Positions 13,030 to 21,714 of a stretch of 64,000 nucleotides of DNA are shown piece by piece. Source of the DNA: Darksidea phi. Its lineage: Eukaryota > Ascomycota > Dothideomycetes > Pleosporales > Lentitheciaceae. The translations under genes were made by a program, and so were the position numbers. Every line of letters begins with the position of its first letter. Position 1 is the stretch's first letter. The notes beneath the pieces are model-generated. The model searched no databases and was not told the DNA's origin. It worked only from the letters and a program-made list of their open reading frames with translations. The DNA lies in NCBI GenBank assembly GCA_030770425.1, contig JASJFT010000091.1, positions 112,672 through 176,671 on the forward strand. Reading direction: 5' to 3'.

Positions 13030-13662
13030 ATGCACTTCTTCTATCATCTCGTTAGCCTCATCGCCCTTACGGTAGCCACCCCGTACTCAGCCCCACCAAC
13101 CACCTGCAAGTCCCCAAACTTCCGCATCAATGCGAACCCGCCGCCAGACCACCCTCTCAGCTTCATTCAAAGCTGGAACCTCTCCTCCTACCACTACACC
13201 CCCTGCTATGACCGCGCCGTCTTCTATCCTAACGAAACCGGTCGTATCTTCTACGCCAATGGTACCGACGGTGAATTCGCCAACCATACAGCCACCCTGC
13301 ACACCGACGGTGGCATGCCTCCCTGGCCCTGGAGCGTCTCCATCGCTCCACCTAACGAAGCCGGTGAGGAAGAGGGTAGAAGGTCTGTCCTCATCGCCTG
13401 TGGAACGGGATCGCCAGAATTACAGGTGGCGGAGTGGCCGGGGACTGTGTATTATGGGACGGGGACCTGGTATGTCTGCAATGCGACGTTGATTTATGGG
13501 CCGGCTATGGCGTTGTTTTGGAGAGAAAAGGTGGATAGGACACCACCGGAATGTGTTAATGTTGAGTTGCAGGCTTGGTGCGTGGATGCTGACGGGGCGT
13601 TGGAGCATGAATTTGCAAGGAATTCTACGTGTTACAGGGCTTCGCGAGCAGAAGTTCAGTGA
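13030..13662 (+). CDS. Small secreted cysteine-containing protein, function unknown
   Basis: Single-exon ORF of 210 aa with a clean CCACCATGC start. Residues 1-17 (MHFFYHLVSLIALTVAT) form a typical signal peptide. The mature part has seven cysteines (C26, C59, C123, C149, C174, C183, C200) and six N-glycosylation sequons (NLS, NET, NGT, NHT, NAT, NST). The arrangement of FYPNETGRIFYANGT and PPECVNVELQAWC resembles small secreted fungal proteins of the DUF7907 type, but that is only an impression. Size, secretion signal and Cys content fit an apoplastic or effector-like protein. No catalytic motif is visible. It lies alone between TAF2 and the accessory region. Confidence 0.75.
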   Translation: MHFFYHLVSLIALTVATPYSAPPTTCKSPNFRINANPPPDHPLSFIQSWNLSSYHYTPCYDRAVFYPNETGRIFYANGTDGEFANHTATLHTDGGMPPWPWSVSIAPPNEAGEEEGRRSVLIACGTGSPELQVAEWPGTVYYGTGTWYVCNATLIYGPAMALFWREKVDRTPPECVNVELQAWCVDADGALEHEFARNSTCYRASRAEVQ

Positions 13663-14355
13663 CACTGAGCTGCGTCATCTTGTTGTAGAAAGCCCGCTCG
13701 TTTTCCTCACATGAGACCCGCGAATTGTCGTTGATGGCGTTTGGGCTCCGATGTCTAGAAATCGGACTGTGTGAATGACGATAGATACATGCATCGCCGA
13801 AATCTACATCCTCTTTTCCACCCTCGGATGAAATCTGAATATAAATACACTCTGCCTCTCCGCCATTCTCTTCTCTCCACACTTTCTTCCTATCTTGTTC
13901 CTTTAACCAGTTAGGAAGGACACCAATGTCTTTCTCTAAAATGACTGCTCGTCCATGATGTGCGCGGCCGTCGCTCTACCCAACAGCACCTCTAAGAAAC
14001 TGAGACCACGGGTGTATGTCTGAGAGATCCTTTTCGCTTCTCCGAAGACTGACCAGGTCCTATCATGTCTAAATTCTATCTTCCACAAATGGCAGTTATG
14101 AAGAGCTATCTTTCCCCGACACGATACGAAGAGTCGAGGTTATGGCCTCAGGTCGGCTGCAGCTCTGCATTTCCAAAACTCACAAGTCTTTCTATCGATG
14201 CTTGTTTGATGCGGCAGCTGTACTCCAACAGAAGAGTTTCTCTAGACAACCAACATGCCCACAATTTATTGATGCCGAACTTTCCGGTTCGTCTCTTCAT
14301 CCGAAGGACCCCAAAACTAAGACCCGAGCGCCGAACTTGACGCTATGACGTCCTT
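13663..14355. other. Intergenic, nothing recognised
   Basis: Only short overlapping ORFs on both strands, none with a family resemblance. It probably holds the 3' UTR of the secreted-protein gene and of the convergent broken gene. No repeat or RNA gene was seen. Confidence 0.4.
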
Positions 14356-15310
14356 TCATGCTCTCACAGCACTCACTATGATATCACCGACTCTGAACAT
14401 AACAGCGAATATGATATCGAATACAGTAATGACTAAAAGGTATTGTGCACCACTCCTTCTCGCAACCCATGCCCAAAATCCACTCTGCTTCGACTTCCGT
14501 CTTCGAATATCCTGCGCAAGCGCACGGCGGCGTGGTCCCCAGTAGTGGTAAACGTACGGGACGGCATCTTCATCATCTCTCCAGTAGCTCACGAGGTCAA
14601 CACCTGTACATTGCATGTCCTATCCTTTCTCTTTTACCAGGTCTTTGCTACTGCCCGCATCGGGAGCGGGTAGAAGAACACATTGCAGGGAGTGAAGAGT
14701 TTCCAGAAGCAGCTGGCGCGGAGCTATTGCACTGTCGTCAGTGTAAGGATATAGTTTTATAAGGGAGCTTATCATCTCACATCGTACTCTCCCGATCTTT
14801 TTGTGATACTTTTTATGATTCTTGAAGGAAACAGACGTCATGGAACGCAAAGAGTGTGCTCGATTCCCAGTCCAAAAGCAGATGTTACGGAAGTCACTGG
14901 TTCCAACAAGCCTCAGGCCCAGATCAATCTCCAGCCCAGCAGCCCTCATTTCAGAGAAAAAGAGCCCATCGCTGTAATCGTCCAGCTGTAGTTGCTCCTG
15001 GTTCGCCTGAGGGATAGCAAGCCTCATGAACTCCATCGCCGAGTCGAAGCGATGCCAATCGATTGGTTCATATCCCAGTCGCCATTCTCCAGGATTGACG
15101 CTTTTATGGGAACAACTTTTCATAGCAAGCGCTCGATTTGCGAGCGCAGGGGCTCTCATCTGGTCTACTCTTTCAGGAGTGCGATTTCCATAAGTCGAAA
15201 AGTACTCTTGAGCGAGCGACTCCTTTGGCGAGTTCGGCTTTTTCTTGGTCAGCTTGATAAGGGCGATTAGCTCATCATGACTTCTAAGAGCAAATATATC
15301 CGTCGCGAGC
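14356..15310 (-). pseudogene. Membrane-anchored Pleosporales-type protein, C-terminal part, interrupted by one TAG
   Basis: Read leftwards, one frame stays open from a plausible acceptor (CCTATAG, exon start 15310) to 14356, except for a single TAG at 14622-14620 between ...DLVKEKG and DMQCTGVDLVSYW. The encoded segment includes WRLGYEPIDWHRFDSAM and ends in a charged stretch, FWAWVARRSGAQYLLVI, followed by one transmembrane helix. A basic stretch with ARRSGAQY before a single C-terminal TM helix is a recurring layout in uncharacterised proteins of Pleosporales (from memory, not searched). No GT-AG pair I could find removes the stop and keeps the frame (candidate spans of 32, 34, 47, 62 and 77 nt are not multiples of three). 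CAG to TAG is the change RIP would make. Upstream exons look degraded. Confidence 0.55.
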
Positions 15311-16905
15311 CTATAGGTGACGAGAAAGAATCAATAAAGCTTGTTTCAAGGCGTATTACAGCGTGACGTTGCAAAATGGAAGCTGCGCCGTTTTGCAAAC
15401 CACGATGGAACAGCAATGTTGTAACGGAATTTTACATACTACTCAGGGCTACTCAAGCAGGTCACCCTCGTGCAGAATCTGAAGAAAGTCTCAAGCGCTG
15501 GATGAGGGGTCTCGTCAGGCTAGCACTTCCCCTACGATACGCCCCGCAGCCGTCATACAATGTTGCGAAGTCGGCAAAGGACACCATATGACCACCCGAG
15601 AGTTCCCGTCCGCGGGCATTTACAGATACTTTGTCGGCACACCAGCGAATTCCCGAAGTCAACGTACCGTCGCCTATGGAAAACAATTTAAGGAAGGCCA
15701 TGGACAACGTTTCGTTAGCAAATTCGGCTTATGTCTCGATGGCTGGATTTGGTCGTCCAATACGCAACACTGATCTCCTGGAATTCAAGAGACAAGGTTC
15801 AGAAGAAGCCTTCAACCACTTCAAAAGCGTTCAGCGGACCATTAACGATTGGCTAGTTTGCAAAATCATATATGAAGGCAACGATCCTGCGGCTAGGAAT
15901 ATTTGGCTAGTCTCAAGAAGATGCGTGTTTTTAGGTGGGCGTCTTTGCAAAACCTGAGTTGAAAGAGATCATATGCACTTTCTTCGCGTCATGTTCTCGA
16001 CACTACTCAGGCCCGATGATGTCCCGCGCTTATCCTTTCTATTCGCACCCAAGATTCCAAAGCTTGTACCAGCTTTACTTGACACCGACCATGATGTTTC
16101 CTTCTCCTCGCCCTTGACGCACTGCGGCATATCCATTTCGCTTAAGCGTCGCGGTTTTCTCGAGGAGAAAACCCAGATGAGCACATTTGGGGTATGATTA
16201 AAGTCAGCTACGTTGACGGAGTGTTTGAGCTGTTCGGCATTACTGCGGGCCATGCTGTAAGAAGATGCAGCAAACACGGGCGTTTGCTACGTCCGCGGAG
16301 TGGGCTTCATCCTTCGAAAATCCCGAAATATATGGCAAGTATCCAGACACCAGTCTCAGCCATTCAGCCTGGTCAGTCAGCGCGAAGGTCGAGTACATAC
16401 AGGTTTTAATTTCTTTCATGCAAAGGTACGGCGCGGTAGCCTGGATGACATATCGCGATATGCCCATGTCGCAATGGATTGCTCACTGTTATCGCTTGGA
16501 AAAGTAATGTTCGTCCTCACTTTTCTGTCATTACTACTTCCTCGCATTCTGCAATCCTGAGGGGGGCCCACTTCCTGCTTACCATCCTAGATGGCGTCAT
16601 CTGCATCGAACCGATGAGACTAATCTTTAAGCAGCATCGTAAGAGTAAGGTGCGATGCGAATGCGGGGTCCATGATCCATGCCACCTAATGCTTGCGCAA
16701 AAACGAGGATGCGACGAGAGTACGTTGTATGACTTCTAGCTCCCGCTTTCCGGTCCCGTCCTTTTTGTCCTACTTGGAATCCCCTCTTCCTCCCTCCTCT
16801 TTTATTCAACAAGAGCGCTCAAACGCTGTGGGCGACTAGCAGTGACTTGGACGATGCCGCGAAGTCTTTCATGTTGCGTTTAGATGCCCATCCACACTTT
16901 TAGAG
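15311..16905 (-). other. Probable degraded 5' part of the broken membrane-protein gene
   Basis: Coding-like leftward segments lie in different frames: 15707-15470 (contains GIRWCADKVSVNARGREL and MVSFADFATLYDGCGAY) and 16277-15969 (contains PNVLIWVFSSRKPRRLSEMD). Between them, a frame reading SRRIVAFIYDFAN and NAFEVVEGFF is broken by TAG and TGA. This patchwork fits a gene whose 5' exons have decayed. I could not assemble a convincing exon chain, and some of the stretch may be plain intergenic DNA. The right end abuts the pogo-type element. Confidence 0.35.
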
Positions 16906-16907
16906 TA
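16906..16907. repeat. TA target-site duplication, left
   Basis: A TA dinucleotide flanks each end of the inverted repeats, as expected for Tc1/mariner/pogo insertion. The partner is at 18699-18700. Confidence 0.8.
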
Positions 16908-16966
16908 AGCTAGCCTATATAGTTTCCGCGCATATAGGGTTTCCGCGCACCCCACCAAAATAACGC
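16908..16966 (+). repeat. Left terminal inverted repeat of the pogo-type element
   Basis: Begins AGCTAGCCTATATAGTTTCC and matches the reverse complement of 18640-18698 over 59 bp with a single T/C difference. Carries two direct copies of GTTTCCGCGCA. Confidence 0.93.
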
Positions 16967-17009
16967 GTCGCGAGAAAAGACGCGATATCTATCAACAACG
17001 CTTTTCAAT

Positions 17010-18602
17010 ATGAATGCCCGTGATACTATTATACAATTTGCTATCAACGATCTCAATTCTGGTGTTTATAAAAGCCGCCGAGCTGCCGCTAAGGCGTACG
17101 GAATCCCTGAATCTACTCTACGCGATCGAATCAATGGCGCAACCAACAGTAGAATCAGCCACCAGAATCAGCAACGATTGACGCCGGAACAGGAGCTCTT
17201 CCTAGTAGACTGGATACTCGAGCAGGATATGAACGGCTACCCTCCCTCGCACGCGCGCGCTCGAGAAATGGCGATTCGAATCCTACAGATGGGCGGCGAT
17301 CACGAACCTCTAGGAAAGCTCTGGATACCACACTTCATCAAGCGGAATCCACGCGTCAAATTAGTTATTGGCAGAAAGCTAGATGCTTCACGAGCTGAAG
17401 CATCTAACCTAGAGCTAATACGCGCGTGGTTTGATCGATTTGAGCAGACTCGAACACGGCTGGGTATACAGACAGAAGATATATGGAATATAGATGAGAC
17501 TGGCGTAGCCCTAGGGGTATGTACGAATACTAGAGTTCTAGCATCTAGTAAGAAGAAGAAGGCTTATACACGTTCTCCAGAGAATCGCGAGTGGGTATCA
17601 ATAATCGAGTGTGTATCGGCTGGAGGGCGGAAACTACGCTGCGTAGTGATATTTAAGGGCAAAAACCTACATACAACATGGTTTCCGTTAGAATCAGTAC
17701 CCGACTGGCTCTATACAACCTTAGAGAACGGCTGGACATCAACATCTATAGGTGCTGAGTGGTTGAAACGCATCTATATACCAGAATCAGCCCCCCAGCA
17801 GAATCGATATCGATTACTAATACTCGACGCCTATAGTAGCTACGTGGCTATTGAATTCCTATGGCAGTGTAAACAGAATAGAATCGAACCTCTATTTCTG
17901 CCCCCTCATTCAACACACCTCCTACAGCCACTGGATCTATCAGTATTCTCGTCTGCGAAGAAGAAGTATAGGAATCAGGTGCGCGACCTAGCTACCCTCG
18001 ACGACGCAGCACCTATCAAGAAGGAACGTTTTATCAGCTACTATCACGAAGCTAGGGAGGAAGCTATTACAGAGAAAGTGATTCGGGCTGGGTGGAAGGC
18101 TGCTGGCCTAGTTCCCTATAATCCTGAGAAGGTGCTTGAATCGTCACAGATTCTGAATCGAGTATCAACACCACCACCTCTATCAATCGATATCGATTCG
18201 AGCAGCGCGCTCTATCGCACGCCCCAGAAACCCCAGGATCTATACGCTGCCCTGAAATCTCTACAGAGATCAGAGAATCTCTCTCGAACTACCCGGCACC
18301 TTATTCAGAAAGCAGGCAAGGCTATTGGAATCGGCAATACTCGAGCAGCAACGCAAGCAACAAGGATCTCACAGTTAGAATATCAACAGCAGAAAAAGCC
18401 ATCTACGAAGAAGCGCAAGCGAATCACTGTCGATCCGAATCAGAGATTTGCTGATATTGAGAGTATCAAGCGTGCGATTGATCAGGCAGCTGCTAAACCA
18501 GCTCCTACACCTGCACCTATTGAATCAAACGCTGCGCAAACTAGTGATAGGGCAGCTGATATCCCTAGCTTCGAGTCTATGTGTATAGATTGGCAATTAT
18601 AA
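17010..18602 (+). CDS. Pogo/Fot1-type transposase (HTH-psq, CENP-B HTH, DDE)
   Basis: An intact 530-aa single-exon ORF fills the transposon. Residues 1-50 are a Psq-type helix-turn-helix (SRRAAAKAYGIPESTLRDR). A CENP-B-like HTH lies at about 55-120 (LTPEQELFLVDWIL, GKLWIPHFIKRNP). The DDE domain follows, with D162 (WNIDETG), D273 (LLILDAYSSY) and D309 (HLLQPLDLSVF), so all three acidic residues are present with a DD35D spacing. The second motif is usually DGHGSH; here it reads DAYSSY, with two His-to-Tyr and one Gly-to-Ser changes that single C-to-T or G-to-A events could explain. The C-terminus is basic (KKPSTKKRKR). The protein cuts and pastes the element by recognising its inverted repeats (family knowledge). 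Whether it is still active cannot be judged from sequence. Confidence 0.93.
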   Translation: MNARDTIIQFAINDLNSGVYKSRRAAAKAYGIPESTLRDRINGATNSRISHQNQQRLTPEQELFLVDWILEQDMNGYPPSHARAREMAIRILQMGGDHEPLGKLWIPHFIKRNPRVKLVIGRKLDASRAEASNLELIRAWFDRFEQTRTRLGIQTEDIWNIDETGVALGVCTNTRVLASSKKKKAYTRSPENREWVSIIECVSAGGRKLRCVVIFKGKNLHTTWFPLESVPDWLYTTLENGWTSTSIGAEWLKRIYIPESAPQQNRYRLLILDAYSSYVAIEFLWQCKQNRIEPLFLPPHSTHLLQPLDLSVFSSAKKKYRNQVRDLATLDDAAPIKKERFISYYHEAREEAITEKVIRAGWKAAGLVPYNPEKVLESSQILNRVSTPPPLSIDIDSSSALYRTPQKPQDLYAALKSLQRSENLSRTTRHLIQKAGKAIGIGNTRAATQATRISQLEYQQQKKPSTKKRKRITVDPNQRFADIESIKRAIDQAAAKPAPTPAPIESNAAQTSDRAADIPSFESMCIDWQL

Positions 18603-18639
18603 TAGAGCGTTGTTGATTCTGGCGTCTTTTTTGGCGACG

Positions 18640-18698
18640 GCGTTATTTTGGTGGGGTGCGCGGAAACCCTATGTGCGCGGAAACTATATAGGCTAGCT
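18640..18698 (-). repeat. Right terminal inverted repeat of the pogo-type element
   Basis: Reverse complement of the left terminal repeat with one mismatch; also contains the duplicated GTTTCCGCGCA motif. Followed directly by TA at 18699-18700. Confidence 0.93.
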
Positions 18699-18893
18699 TA
18701 GCGAGACAGCCGCTAGGGTTCGCGTTCAGCTAGCCGAAACACCACGCCCGATTGGTGGGAAAGCGCGAGCTAACACCTCATCATGCTGGTCTCGTTCGAA
18801 CTGGCACCTCGAAGTTCTCCGCTACGATCTACCACAAAAGAAGCGGCACGAAGCAGCCGTCTCCTCTATTGCTACTTTCACACATTGCCGGCC

Positions 18894-21509
18894 ATGGGGA
18901 ACTTCGTCTCTGTCGCGATAAGATGGATACCGCTGGACATTCTAGAAGATGAGGATAGTGGATCAGATACATCGTTGTCCCCAGAGCGCGAGAACATCAG
19001 TAACCTAAAAGGTCCGCTAAATTCCGAAGGCAAATATGTTCGTCGAACATGGAACTGGGCCCAATGGCTCGAGAGCGCCGGGGATGAAAATGATCATCTG
19101 GCTTACGGTACTTACGATGTCTCCTCCCAGCCACCTGGATTAAACTCGAACCAGATGGATCGAACTCTATCACTGTCGACCGAGACATGGGACAGCTCCA
19201 AGTTAGGTCCCGTACAAAAATCGAAAAAGCGCGAGACCTCTACCAGCTCGCACGGTCCAAGGGATCACCAAAGCGATGAAATCAGACGACAGTGGAACTG
19301 GGACCGATGGCTCGAAGGCACGGAGGATGACAATGGTCAGCTCTCTTACGGCTCATACGAGGGCGACCCTTTCCAACTGCCCTTCTCGCTTACACCGATC
19401 GTCCACAGTATTCGCGCCCGCGTCAAGAGGCATAACGTAGCACGAAATCCGTACAAGCATGAAAAGCTATCGACTTCGCAGGTGGCCTTGGCCCCGAACG
19501 GGAAAACGCTGCAGCTCGTCGAGGTAAAGTCGCCAAAGGGCGAGAGCAAGCCTACAATTGATGAGCGTTCCATTCCTCAGACCAAGGGTGGATTTACTTT
19601 CCCAGATGGCTGGGAGAGGATATGTTCTCCCGGTGCGCACACTTGCCTGCACTGCCAATCATTACGCATCGACGTGTCGACGATAGATTCGACGACGGGA
19701 CGTCAGAGTCAAGCTCTAAGTTTTACTGAGATTGCAGAGGCCGCTAATGGCGGGTGTGTCGTCTTTGATTGGCTGCTCCAGATGCTAGGGCGCAAAGAAG
19801 AACAGGCCAAGATGATGGATCGCTACTTCACTTTGTCTCTAGTACCAAACGAACCCACGAATACGCTCAACTTTGAGTCTAATGATCTCGACGAGTTCGA
19901 GTACGAATATCATGGGTCTCTGGGCGCTTTCGGGCAGGATGATAGTCACCTCGAAACATACGTGCGTCACAGACGAAGCGAGCTTGTTGATATCTCAGGG
20001 TTAGGCGGCGACGCCTCAGACCTCACAAAATGCCTGCCGTTGAACGTTGATGTGGCTTCCGAGGAGAACCTTCGGCTCTCTCGTGATTGGCTCTCTGAAT
20101 GTCATGAGTTCCATTCTGCTTGCCGGGGATCTAATCGGAGCAAACTTCCTTCTAGGGTACTTGATATAAGTAACGGAGTCAGGTTAATAGAGACGGGCCG
20201 GGACCACGACGGCAAGTACGCGGTGCTAAGCTACTGCTGGGGGTGTAGCCAACCGGTCACCACTACGATCGAATCTCGTCTCCAACGGAAGGAGGACATC
20301 CCGTTCAAGGACCTTCCGCAGACGATCAAGGATGCTATTATCACCACACGTGGACTAGGGCTTCAGTACCTGTGGGTCGATTCCCTCTGTATCATACAGG
20401 ACGACGTGATGGACCAGATGAACGAGATTCCTCTCATGTCGGACATCTACCACGGTGCATACGTGACCATCTCGGCCGCCAGTGCGATCACTTGTCGTGA
20501 CGGCTTTCTGCACAAGAGGATGCCCCAGATCGCTTGCGTCCCGTGCGTGTATTCTGAAGGCAGGCTAGGCGTCTTGTATCTATACAGACAATTTGCTGTT
20601 GCAGAAGAGCCCATACACAAACGGGCCTGGACTCTCCAGGAACACGTACTTTCCTGCCGCATCCTTGAATATGGAACCCAGCAGCTACGACGCATTTGTA
20701 GAGGCGATCCGGGCAATGTGGAAACTTCGGGACTGGGACATTACGACCCCGCCAAGATCGACAAAAGCATATGGGTGTTCCGCAAGGCACCGGAGAACAT
20801 CCTCAAGCATTGTTGGAGGCCTTTAATACGCGACTTTACGAGTAGGAGAATTACAAATGCCACGGATAGGCCGCGGGCTATCCAGGGAATAGTTAACGAA
20901 TACGCGAAGGTGCTTAAGAAGCCGTATTTGGCCGGATTGTGGGGGAAAGACTTCTTAGTTAGAGAGCTGCTGTGGCAGAGGAGTGCTATGAGCAGACCTG
21001 TTCGACGACCCGAAAATCAAACTGTCCCATCCTGGTCGTGGCTGGCAGTGGAGGGGACAATCGTGGAATGGCGGGAGTGGCCAAGCTATTACGGCGAAGA
21101 GACCGTCAGAATTTTAGACGATTCTAAGGTGAATCCCCACCCGGGATACCATGACGCATCAAGGCATCCCAGCTCTCTGAAAATGCGTGGTCGCTTACGG
21201 AAAGCCTTGTGGATAGGCGAGCGGGGTGTTCTTGTATCTGCCGACGGATCAGATCATAAGCCCGTAGCCAAAATGGAAGCAGATGCCCTAGAAGCCGGTA
21301 CTGAGATTGAGGGAGCAATACAGGTTGAGACGTTGGAGGTTTTAGGGGCACCAAAAAGCGCTACGGGGGTAGGTCTGGTGCTCTTTAGTGATGGAGTTGA
21401 CGCGCAATACCGCCGGGCTGGCATATTCTGGACGTCTGGAGTGTCTGACAATGAAACAGTTCGGAGCTGGATGGAGAGTGGTCGCGATGATGTTATTTGT
21501 CTTTTTTAG
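18894..21509 (+). CDS. HET-domain (heterokaryon incompatibility) protein with duplicated N-terminal motif
   Basis: The open frame begins with an ATG at 18783, but the first 37 codons look non-conserved. The ATG at 18894 (MGNFVSVAIRW) is the likelier start, giving 871 aa. Numbered from there, the HET domain starts near 442: YAVLSYCWGCSQPVTTTI, LQYLWVDSLCIIQDD, and later KRAWTLQEHVLSCRILEYG. Before it lie two copies of a 25-residue motif at about 50-74 and 131-155, RRTWNWAQWLE and RRQWNWDRWLE, each followed by a D-x-N-x-x-L-x-YG-x-Y pattern. HET proteins trigger cell death on fusion of unlike strains (family knowledge). No NACHT or other extra domain was seen. The pogo-type element sits in its upstream region and may affect its promoter. 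A 5' exon cannot be excluded. Confidence 0.9.
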   Translation: MGNFVSVAIRWIPLDILEDEDSGSDTSLSPERENISNLKGPLNSEGKYVRRTWNWAQWLESAGDENDHLAYGTYDVSSQPPGLNSNQMDRTLSLSTETWDSSKLGPVQKSKKRETSTSSHGPRDHQSDEIRRQWNWDRWLEGTEDDNGQLSYGSYEGDPFQLPFSLTPIVHSIRARVKRHNVARNPYKHEKLSTSQVALAPNGKTLQLVEVKSPKGESKPTIDERSIPQTKGGFTFPDGWERICSPGAHTCLHCQSLRIDVSTIDSTTGRQSQALSFTEIAEAANGGCVVFDWLLQMLGRKEEQAKMMDRYFTLSLVPNEPTNTLNFESNDLDEFEYEYHGSLGAFGQDDSHLETYVRHRRSELVDISGLGGDASDLTKCLPLNVDVASEENLRLSRDWLSECHEFHSACRGSNRSKLPSRVLDISNGVRLIETGRDHDGKYAVLSYCWGCSQPVTTTIESRLQRKEDIPFKDLPQTIKDAIITTRGLGLQYLWVDSLCIIQDDVMDQMNEIPLMSDIYHGAYVTISAASAITCRDGFLHKRMPQIACVPCVYSEGRLGVLYLYRQFAVAEEPIHKRAWTLQEHVLSCRILEYGTQQLRRICRGDPGNVETSGLGHYDPAKIDKSIWVFRKAPENILKHCWRPLIRDFTSRRITNATDRPRAIQGIVNEYAKVLKKPYLAGLWGKDFLVRELLWQRSAMSRPVRRPENQTVPSWSWLAVEGTIVEWREWPSYYGEETVRILDDSKVNPHPGYHDASRHPSSLKMRGRLRKALWIGERGVLVSADGSDHKPVAKMEADALEAGTEIEGAIQVETLEVLGAPKSATGVGLVLFSDGVDAQYRRAGIFWTSGVSDNETVRSWMESGRDDVICLF

Positions 21510-21714
21510 AAGGAGGGCGGTTTGTCTCGTACTTAGACAGGGGGAGTTTGCCTAGAAGCTCTCATCTGATTTGCTGGGGGTACAAGTGCGTTTCAATGCA
21601 AGATAGTGCGGCTTATAGTATGAGAAAGAATGGACGCTGAACCCTTCTACCTGCTCTCCCGACTTCGCGCTCCACACTGTAAGGCTTTAGTACTATTAAC
21701 CCCATTGCGTAATA

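Larger units (their letters stand above)
16908..18698 (+). mobile_element. Pogo/Fot1-type DNA transposon, apparently complete
   Basis: The element is 1791 bp, bounded by 59-bp terminal inverted repeats (16908-16966 and 18640-18698) with one mismatch, and flanked by TA on both sides. Similarity continues inward imperfectly to about 95 bp. Each inverted repeat contains two direct copies of GTTTCCGCGCA, 17 bp apart, likely binding sites for the transposase helix-turn-helix domain (inference). It holds one uninterrupted transposase ORF. It lies about 195 bp upstream of the likely start of the neighbouring HET gene. The lack of stops contrasts sharply with the RIP-ruined retroelement at the other end of the window. 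Confidence 0.93.

Noticed and set aside
18783..18893. ATG at 18783 as start of the HET gene
   Set aside because: The first 37 codons look non-conserved and low in family-like sequence; the ATG at 18894 opens the HET-like protein. Not excluded.
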